Positions 1 to 4,929 of a stretch of 8,191 bases of DNA are shown here, one piece after another. The translations under genes were made by a program, and so were the position numbers. The notes under the pieces are model-generated. The model did not search any database, was not told where the DNA came from, and saw nothing but the letters and a program-made list of their open reading frames with translations. This stretch comes from an uncultured Clostridia bacterium (GTDB lineage: Bacteria > Bacillota > Clostridia > Oscillospirales > Ruminococcaceae), in assembly GCA_947628385.1 (NCBI GenBank), contig CANQZS010000080.1, forward strand, positions 1 through 8,191, in the 5' to 3' direction. How positions within the stretch are numbered: the stretch's first letter is position 1; each line of letters starts with the position of its first letter.

Positions 1-654
1 CCAGAGACCTGTCCGGAATGTCACGGAACAGGTCAGGTAAAGACTGCACAGCGCACGCCCTTTGGAATGATCTCCTCGCAGAAGATATGCTCGCGCTGCG
101 GAGGAAAGGGAAAGGTAATAAGCGATCCATGCCACAAGTGCCATGGAAACGGACGTGTAAGCGTATCCAAGAGCATTACAGTGGATATTCCTGCGGGTAT
201 TGATGATGAACAGACGATCCGCGTTTCCGGTCAGGGACACAGCGGAATAAACGGCGGTCCTGCGGGAGATCTTCATGTTACCGTAACCGTTCGTCCGGAC
301 GCAATATTTGAAAGGGACGGCTACGACGTTCACACCGAAATGCCTATAACCTTTGTTCAGGCGGCGCTGGGAGCGGAGGTCACGGTTCCGACCATAGACG
401 GCACGGTAAAATATACGATACCTGAGGGAACACAGCCCGGAACGGTTTTCCGGTTCAAGGGCAAGGGCATAAAAAAGCTCAACAGATCGGAAAGAGGAAA
501 CCAATTTGTACATGTTACCATAGAAGTCCCGAGCAATCTTACCAAAAAGCAAAAGGAGCTTCTGAAAGAATTTGACAATTCGCTTGATGAAAGCAAAAAT
601 TATCAAAAGCGCAACAGCTTTTTCGATAAAATAAAGCAAGCGTTTGAAAGATAA
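1..654 (+). CDS. dnaJ: Chaperone protein DnaJ, C-terminal part (5' truncated by window)
   Basis: DnaJ is the Hsp40 co-chaperone that delivers unfolded substrates to DnaK and stimulates its ATPase in the cytoplasm. The reading frame is open from base 1, so this is the last 217 residues of a protein that is about 375 residues in the family; the J domain, Gly/Phe region and first zinc motif lie upstream. Three of the four CxxCxGxG zinc motifs are visible: CPECHGTG (residues 4-11 of the fragment), CSRCGGKG (30-37) and CHKCHGNG (44-51), with family-typical spacing. The substrate-binding C-terminal domains follow, including IPAGIDDEQTIRVSGQGH and IPEGTQPGTVFRFKGKGI, which are strongly conserved DnaJ signatures. 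The ATG at 67 is internal and not a start. Stop TAA at 652-654 is followed directly by a terminator, so dnaJ ends its operon here rather than running into prmA, as it does in many Firmicutes. CbpA-type proteins lack the zinc motifs, so DnaJ is near certain. Confidence 0.97.
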   Translation, partial: PETCPECHGTGQVKTAQRTPFGMISSQKICSRCGGKGKVISDPCHKCHGNGRVSVSKSITVDIPAGIDDEQTIRVSGQGHSGINGGPAGDLHVTVTVRPDAIFERDGYDVHTEMPITFVQAALGAEVTVPTIDGTVKYTIPEGTQPGTVFRFKGKGIKKLNRSERGNQFVHVTIEVPSNLTKKQKELLKEFDNSLDESKNYQKRNSFFDKIKQAFER

Positions 655-660
655 ATAAAT

Positions 661-719
661 TCCCGTCCTGAACGGAGGGAGCCGCAGTGGCTTTGCGCAG
701 TTCAGGGCGGGATTTTTTT
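661..719 (+). terminator. Rho-independent terminator of dnaJ
   Basis: The arms 661-673 (TCCCGTCCTGAAC) and 700-712 (GTTCAGGGCGGGA) pair over 13 positions with one G-U wobble, and a run of seven T follows at 713-719. The 26-base loop is large but can fold a small inner stem (AGCC 680-683 with GGCT 689-692). The stem starts only six bases after the dnaJ stop codon. This is a textbook intrinsic terminator and separates dnaJ from the downstream surface-protein gene. Confidence 0.93.
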
Positions 720-831
720 GTGCGGCTGCCGCATTTGGGGTCAGCTGCGCCGATCTGCGCATAAATTAAACAAAAACGGGCTTTATTTTTTACGCAATCA
801 TATAATTTTGCGGATTTTTAGCCGTAAATTA

Positions 832-860
832 TTGATTTTACTAAGAAAAAATGATAAAAT
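832..860 (+). promoter_or_regulatory. Probable sigma-A promoter for the surface-protein gene
   Basis: TTGATT (832-837) and TAAAAT (855-860) are separated by exactly 17 bases, matching the vegetative consensus at 4/6 and 5/6. A TG at 852-853, one base before the -10, makes it an extended -10 promoter. Transcription would begin near 867, giving a leader of about 58 bases before the ATG at 925. The surroundings are very AT-rich, so a chance match is possible, but position and spacing fit the only gene that needs a promoter here. The rest of 720-924 holds two small GC inverted repeats (721-733 and 746-761) and no convincing gene. Confidence 0.6.
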
Positions 861-924
861 TACATTAAAAATGTATATTTTGTACTTATTTAATAAAAAT
901 TTCAAAAAGGCGGCGTGATCTTTT

Positions 925-1335
925 ATGAAAAACAGAAAAATATTTGCGCGTATTGTTACTGCCTTGGCGGCTGCAGCGGCAATTTTTGTCGGTACGGGAT
1001 ATATTTCCGACAGGATAATTTATGCGGATTTTACAACATATGGCGACCTGCTTATTAATGGCGGAATTTCAGGTACAGATTTTGAATATGATGAAACCGG
1101 TAAAATACTGACAATAAAAACAGGTAAACAGCTTACAATTACTTGTGATACGTTAAAAAAAGTTGAAGATCGTATAATTATACAGGACAACGTGACCGCA
1201 AATATAACATTTGATAATATGAAAATGGAGTGTAATGAGGCACCGGTTCAGGTAGGAGAAAATTCAACTTTAAACCTGACACTTGATTGGGAAAGACACA
1301 GCTTCTCTTACCGTAAAGGCAGGCATAGTCAATAA
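925..1335 (+). CDS. Surface protein, N-terminal piece with signal peptide (frame 1)
   Basis: This 136-residue frame carries the real start of the surface-protein gene. ATG 925 is preceded by AAAAAGG at 904-910, a slightly distant but usable ribosome binding site. The N-terminus is a Sec signal peptide: basic MKNRK, a hydrophobic Ala/Ile/Phe/Val core over residues 12-26, and a likely cleavage after IYA at residue 34. What follows (DFTTYGDLLINGGISGTDFEYD..., LTITCDTLKK, NITFDNMKMEC) alternates short beta strands and resembles the start of the bacterial surface proteins that open into a beta-helix. Meaningful protein ends near Asp121 (NLTLD, codon 1285-1287). The last 15 residues, WERHSFSYRKGRHSQ, are out of frame: the sensible continuation GKDTASLTVKAG is in the next frame. 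As annotated alone it would be a short secreted fragment. Confidence 0.75.
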   Translation: MKNRKIFARIVTALAAAAAIFVGTGYISDRIIYADFTTYGDLLINGGISGTDFEYDETGKILTIKTGKQLTITCDTLKKVEDRIIIQDNVTANITFDNMKMECNEAPVQVGENSTLNLTLDWERHSFSYRKGRHSQ

Positions 1336-3565
1336 AAGCGGAGCAACAGCCGGAAATATTGAAATAAAAAATTGTAAAGAAATAAACGCTACCGGTGTCA
1401 ACAGCGCGGGTATAGGTAGTGTTTCTAATACTTCTATGAGTGAGGCTGTAGGAAATATCACTATAAAAAATTGTACAGAAGTCACAGCTACCGGTTCAGG
1501 TAGTCCTCCGGCGTCAGGTATCGGCAGTGGTTATGGAGGTAAAGCAGGCGATATTGAAATTACCGGCTGTGGTACTATAAAAGCTACAGGTAACTATGGT
1601 GCAGGTATAGGCGGAGGTTATAATGGCAGTGTCGGTAATATTACTATTAAAAATTGCCAAACAATTACTGCCACCGGAACAAGCGGCGCAGGTATCGGCG
1701 GCGGCGGTTTAGGCGATACCGGTAATATAACCATAACAGATTCTCAGATAACTGCCCAAGGTTATTTAAGCATACCAAGCACTTATAGCGGCGCGGGCAT
1801 TGGCGGCGGTTCTATTGCAAACGGTTCAAAAAAACTAAGTACAGGTATTATTACCATTTCAGGCGGCAGTATTACTGCCGCAGGCAGTGTCGGTTCGGCA
1901 GGTATCGGCGGCGGCAATAACTGGTCCAGCGGAAAAATAACTATAGAAAATGGCGCTGAAGTTACGGCTACAGGTAACAGCGGCGGTGCAGGTATCGGCG
2001 GTGGTAATTTCGGCGATAACGATAATATCACGATAAGCGGCTGTAATACTGTAAATGCCGCAGGCGGCAACGGAGGTGCGGGCATTGGCGGTGGATATAA
2101 TGGAAAAAGTACATATATTTTAATAGAAAACTGCATAAAAGTTATTGTAAAAGGATCAAGTTATAGTGGTGCATCCGGCGGTGGTGCAGGCATTGGCGGT
2201 GGATATAATAGAGACAGTGAACAAATTATAATAAAAAACACCGAAGTAGAAGTATCAGATACAGGTGAAGGCGGAGCAGGTATCGGCGGCGGAAGCAGCG
2301 GAAGCGGCGGTACAATTAATATTGAAGATACCACCGGTAGTAAAACAATAACTGCAACAAGCTATTATTCAAAACTGGCTCCGGGTGCGGCTATAGGCGG
2401 CGGTTCAGGAAATGGCTTTACGGAAATAACAATTTCCGGATATAAAGTAAATGCTTCTGTAAAATGTAAGGGAACTTCTACAACAGGAGGCGCGGCTATA
2501 GGTATTGGCAGAAATGCATCGACGGGCGGGCAAATTTCCATTAATGAATGTGATCTGACCGCTGTATCGCCATATGGCTATGGCATAGGAGGTACTAATA
2601 ACGGTTCTGTAAATATTTCCGGCGGAAAGACTGTCGCAATAGGTTGCGGCAGCGGCATTTATAACGCAATTAAAGGCTCGTCATTAAATTTCAGTGATAA
2701 TGCGGTTATCTGCGCAGGTATCAGCGATGGGAGCTCCACATCTGCGCTCAGTACAAAACCAACGATAGATAATAAATATATACATATTACTTTTGCAGAT
2801 GATACAAAAAACGTAACAGTTACTGATATTGAAGACGGTCTCGAAACAGCAGATAATTTCTGGGAATGTACAGGATTTTCTCAAACATCTTGGGGTAAAT
2901 CGCGCATAAAGATCGAGCCTATGGAAAACGCAAAGCTTGAAGTTACGGCTGTTCCTGAGAAAATTGATCTTAACGGTACAGAGCCTTATTCCTCAGAGCT
3001 TAAAGTAATTTTCACAGCAAATTATGGGGAAACATCATGCGATAAACCGCTCGAGGTCGATTTACTGAAAAACGCCAATACACAAAGTAAGACTTCAATT
3101 GAATTAAACGGCAGCGATTATGCATCTGGCACAAAAATAGACGGTTCAACACTTACAGTTGACAAAAATGAACCAGCCAAAGAAGTAGAGGTTATAGGCT
3201 ATTTCGGAGACTCAAATTATTATAGTAATATCGCAACAATTGCGCTGATCCGCCCGCATACAGTAACATTCAGTATTACCAATGACACAACATCAGTTGA
3301 CGATCAGACGGTAGAGGACGGACAGCCGGCAAAAGACCCAAGTATTACCGATCCTGACCGCACTCTTGACGGTTGGTATATTTACGATAGCTGCACTGGC
3401 GATAAATGGGATTTTAGCGATCCTGTTACAAAAAACATGACTCTCTATGCAAAGTGGATATGTACGGTAACATTTGACTCCAATTGCGAGGACGTAGATG
3501 ATCCGGATCCACAGACAGTTGACTATAATTCGCCCGTAAGCGACCCATTTAGTACCCCCCTATAA
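1283..3565 (+). CDS. Surface protein, central piece: AGIGGG repeats and Listeria-Bacteroides-type repeat (frame 2)
   Basis: This frame is open from 1280 (TGA at 1277-1279) to TAA 3563-3565. Its first possible start, TTG 1283, has no ribosome binding site and sits inside the upstream piece, so it is best read as the continuation of the gene begun at 925. It holds about 13 units of roughly 25-40 residues in which a strand such as GNITIKNC alternates with a Gly-rich turn; AGIGGG occurs exactly eight times and variants (SGIGSG, AAIGGG, YGIGGT) elsewhere. The regular strand-turn pattern suggests a right-handed beta-helix (inference). After about 2680 the composition changes to an Ig-like stretch. 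From 3257 a Listeria-Bacteroides-type repeat (HTVTFSI...DGWYIYD...NMTLYAKW) is followed by the first half of a second one. The frame ends with the aberrant tail FSTPL right after a C6 run, where the repeat is cut mid-unit. Confidence 0.78.
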   Translation: MIGKDTASLTVKAGIVNKSGATAGNIEIKNCKEINATGVNSAGIGSVSNTSMSEAVGNITIKNCTEVTATGSGSPPASGIGSGYGGKAGDIEITGCGTIKATGNYGAGIGGGYNGSVGNITIKNCQTITATGTSGAGIGGGGLGDTGNITITDSQITAQGYLSIPSTYSGAGIGGGSIANGSKKLSTGIITISGGSITAAGSVGSAGIGGGNNWSSGKITIENGAEVTATGNSGGAGIGGGNFGDNDNITISGCNTVNAAGGNGGAGIGGGYNGKSTYILIENCIKVIVKGSSYSGASGGGAGIGGGYNRDSEQIIIKNTEVEVSDTGEGGAGIGGGSSGSGGTINIEDTTGSKTITATSYYSKLAPGAAIGGGSGNGFTEITISGYKVNASVKCKGTSTTGGAAIGIGRNASTGGQISINECDLTAVSPYGYGIGGTNNGSVNISGGKTVAIGCGSGIYNAIKGSSLNFSDNAVICAGISDGSSTSALSTKPTIDNKYIHITFADDTKNVTVTDIEDGLETADNFWECTGFSQTSWGKSRIKIEPMENAKLEVTAVPEKIDLNGTEPYSSELKVIFTANYGETSCDKPLEVDLLKNANTQSKTSIELNGSDYASGTKIDGSTLTVDKNEPAKEVEVIGYFGDSNYYSNIATIALIRPHTVTFSITNDTTSVDDQTVEDGQPAKDPSITDPDRTLDGWYIYDSCTGDKWDFSDPVTKNMTLYAKWICTVTFDSNCEDVDDPDPQTVDYNSPVSDPFSTPL
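1352..2670 (+). repeat. AGIGGG beta-helix-like coding repeats (about 13 units)
   Basis: Degenerate protein-level repeats inside the surface-protein gene. Each unit pairs a hydrophobic strand (GNITIKNC, DIEITGCG, KITIENGA, NITISGCN) and a TATG/NAAG turn with the signature GAGIGGG. Eight exact AGIGGG copies are visible, followed by decayed forms toward the 3' end. Unit length varies from about 25 to 45 residues, so this is not an exact DNA tandem array, although short blocks encoding GCAGGTATCGGCGG recur nearly unchanged. Confidence 0.8.
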
Positions 3566-3673
3566 GAACAGGTTATGATTTTGACGGCTGGTATAACAAC
3601 AAGTTATGCGAGGGCGATGCATGGGATTTTAACGATCCTGTTACAAAAAACATGACTCTCTATGCAAAGTGGA
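3419..3673 (+). repeat. Direct repeat of 40 bases ending two Listeria-Bacteroides-type units
   Basis: The 40-base stretch 3419-3458 (encoding DPVTKNMTLYAKW) recurs without a mismatch at 3634-3673. The copies start 215 bases apart, one short of a multiple of three, although both encode the same peptide. That places a one-base loss between them and independently supports the frame shift at the C6 run. The repeats belong to the InlB B / Listeria-Bacteroides repeat type, recognised by the VTF, DGWY and LYAKW positions. Confidence 0.85.
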
Positions 3674-4704
3674 CGATAAAGCAGTATACGGTTACTTACG
3701 TTACCGACATGAAAGACGTTAAAATGCCGGCTGCTGAAACGGCAGACTATGGCGAAACAGTTACATTCCCGACAGTTCCTGCTGTAGAGGGCTACACCGG
3801 CGAGTGGCAGATAGACGGCAAGCCCGCCGGAACATCAATAGTTGTCAAAGACAACGTTACCGTAAAGGCTGTTTACACAATACAGCAATATACGGTTACT
3901 TACGTTACCGACATGAAAGACGTTGATATGCCGGAGCCTGCAACAGTAGACTATGGCGAAACAGTTGAATTCCCGACAGTTCCGATTGTAGAGGGCTACA
4001 CCGGCGAATGGCAGATAGATGGCAATCCCGCCGGAACATCAATAGTTGTCAAAGGCGACGTTACCGTAAAGGCTGTTTACACGAAACAACAATACACGGT
4101 TACTTACGTTACGGAAATGATGGGAGTTGATATGCCGTCCGCACAAACTGTAAGCTATGGCGAAACAGTTACATTCCCGCCCGTTCCGACTTTAGAGGGC
4201 TACACCGGCGAATGGCAGATAGACGGCAAGCCCGCCGGAACATCAATAGTTGTCAAAGGCGACGTTACCGTAACGGCTGTTTATACAAAACAGCAGGATA
4301 CCGGCTCATCTCCGCCGGTATCCGAGGGTGAATCCAACGATCCACCAACGGATCCCTCTGATGATTCGCCGGCAGAACCCTCCACAGGACCGTCTGCCGA
4401 GCCATCGGGTGACCCCACTGCCGATGATACGACGGTTGGATCTTCAACCGAGCCTGTATTAACGCCTCCGCCGTTTGTAGTAACTCCCGCCGTATGGCAG
4501 ACAACAGTTACCTGCGCTGCCTCGTCCGAAACCGAGGGTTCCGAGTATCCTCCGGAGGATATGTCGTCCGGCGCAGGCGTTGTCGAGGTAACGGGAAAGG
4601 CTCTTGATAAGCTGGATTCTCCGTTTGGAATAGCTATGCTGATAATAGCATACGGAGGAGCGGCTGCGGCTGTATTTATCATAAGAAAACGGCTGCGCAA
4701 ATAA
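3553..4704 (+). CDS. Surface protein, C-terminal piece: tandem repeats, stalk and membrane anchor (frame 1)
   Basis: This frame is open from 3553 (TAG at 3550-3552) to TAA 4702-4704. The first in-frame ATG, 3652, falls inside the conserved repeat ending NMTLYAKW and has no ribosome binding site, so it is not a real start. The upstream in-frame residues IRTGYDFDGWYNN complete the second Listeria-Bacteroides-type repeat broken at the C6 run. Three near-identical 68-residue repeats follow (starting QYTVTYVTDM, with GYTGEWQIDG and VTVKAVYT), then a Pro/Ser/Thr/Asp/Glu-rich stalk of about 100 residues. The end is a 20-residue hydrophobic segment (starting FGIAMLIIAYGG) and the basic tail RKRLRK. 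There is no LPxTG motif, so anchoring is by the transmembrane helix with the stalk spanning the cell wall (inference). A hairpin terminator lies 56 bases downstream. Confidence 0.78.
   Translation, partial: YPPIRTGYDFDGWYNNKLCEGDAWDFNDPVTKNMTLYAKWTIKQYTVTYVTDMKDVKMPAAETADYGETVTFPTVPAVEGYTGEWQIDGKPAGTSIVVKDNVTVKAVYTIQQYTVTYVTDMKDVDMPEPATVDYGETVEFPTVPIVEGYTGEWQIDGNPAGTSIVVKGDVTVKAVYTKQQYTVTYVTEMMGVDMPSAQTVSYGETVTFPPVPTLEGYTGEWQIDGKPAGTSIVVKGDVTVTAVYTKQQDTGSSPPVSEGESNDPPTDPSDDSPAEPSTGPSAEPSGDPTADDTTVGSSTEPVLTPPPFVVTPAVWQTTVTCAASSETEGSEYPPEDMSSGAGVVEVTGKALDKLDSPFGIAMLIIAYGGAAAAVFIIRKRLRK
3682..4293 (+). repeat. Three tandem 204-bp repeats encoding 68-residue surface modules
   Basis: Units run 3682-3885, 3886-4089 and 4090-4293 with no gap. 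Each encodes QYTVTYVT.M..V.MP...T..YGETV.FP.VP..EGYTGEWQIDG.PAGTSIVVK..VTV.AVYT. Large DNA blocks are nearly identical between units, for example around GAGGGCTACACCGGCGA and GCCGGAACATCAATAGTTGT. They look like extracellular beta-sandwich spacer modules, related in style to the preceding Listeria-Bacteroides-type repeats but with TGEW in place of the usual GW pattern. High DNA identity suggests recent duplication or homogenisation and makes copy number prone to change. Confidence 0.93.
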
Positions 4705-4759
4705 GTTGCTGCGTATTTTGATCGGCAAAGATAACATTTAATGTTATAGCTAAATATTA

Positions 4760-4806
4760 AGCGAGTGTGAATTTTATATGAAATTTACACTCGCTAACTT
4801 TTATTT
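4760..4806 (+). terminator. Hairpin terminator after the surface-protein gene
   Basis: Arms 4760-4774 and 4781-4795 form a 15-base stem (AGCGAGTGTGAATTT against AAATTTACACTCGCT) with one G-U wobble and a six-base loop. A T-rich but interrupted tract (CTTTTATTT) follows at 4798-4806. It sits 56 bases past the stop codon and upstream of the next promoter, so termination is the natural role. The lower part of the stem is AT-rich and the T tract is imperfect, so efficiency may be moderate. Confidence 0.75.
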
Positions 4807-4837
4807 GGAGCAAAATTTAATACCTTGTGCAGATCTA

Positions 4838-4867
4838 TTGACAAAATATATAGAAAAAAGGTAGAAT
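4838..4867 (+). promoter_or_regulatory. Probable sigma-A promoter for the lipoprotein gene
   Basis: A perfect -35 TTGACA (4838-4843) is followed after 18 bases by TAGAAT (4862-4867), 5/6 to the -10 consensus. Transcription would start near 4874, about 55 bases before the ATG at 4930. A strong ribosome binding site, AAGGAGA, at 4914-4920 follows in the leader and fixes that start codon. The placement just after the terminator at 4760-4806 makes this the start of a new transcription unit that may include the downstream sigma factor. Confidence 0.75.
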
Positions 4868-4929
4868 GAAACTGCAGCAGCATATTTTAAAGTCTGCCGA
4901 TCATTTTATTTTTAAGGAGAAAATCAATT

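Larger units (their letters stand above)
925..4704 (+). pseudogene. Large repeat-rich cell-surface protein, membrane-anchored, interrupted by two frame shifts
   Basis: The three consecutive reading frames here are read as pieces of one gene. Start and end are in the same frame, and a net extra base near 1288 plus a net missing base at 3555-3560 cancel, giving about 1259 residues. Order of parts (repaired numbering): signal peptide 1-34; beta-strand-rich N-terminal segment to about 142; Gly-rich AGIGGG beta-helix-like region about 143-580; Ig-like stretch about 590-775; two Listeria-Bacteroides-type repeats about 778-917; three 68-residue repeats 920-1123; Pro/Ser/Thr/Glu stalk 1124-1220; transmembrane helix 1234-1253 with RKRLRK tail. 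Such a layout suits a surface adhesin or carbohydrate-interacting protein crossing the wall, but no specific ligand can be named. It has its own promoter and terminator. Only the first piece has a sensible start; the other two lack ribosome binding sites. It could be a pseudogene, a slippage-controlled (phase-variable) gene, or an intact gene with sequencing errors. Confidence 0.8.

Noticed and set aside
718..918. 66-codon open frame between dnaJ and the surface-protein gene
   Set aside because: It starts inside the dnaJ terminator T tract, has no ribosome binding site, overlaps the promoter, and its translation is what AT-rich noncoding DNA gives.
1783..2136. Reverse-strand frame rich in Pro (PPPMPAPP)
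   Set aside because: It is the complement of the GAGIGGG repeats; the periodic Pro pattern only mirrors the Gly codons of the real gene.
3682..4293. CRISPR-like array
   Set aside because: The units are long (204 bp), contiguous, in frame and coding, without spacers.
4600..4704. Sortase (LPxTG) anchoring signal
   Set aside because: A hydrophobic segment and basic tail are present but no LPxTG-like motif precedes them, so simple transmembrane anchoring is preferred.
4265..4737. Several reverse-strand frames opposite the stalk and membrane anchor
   Set aside because: They have no ribosome binding sites and mirror the low-complexity Pro/Ser/Thr/Asp coding sequence on the + strand.
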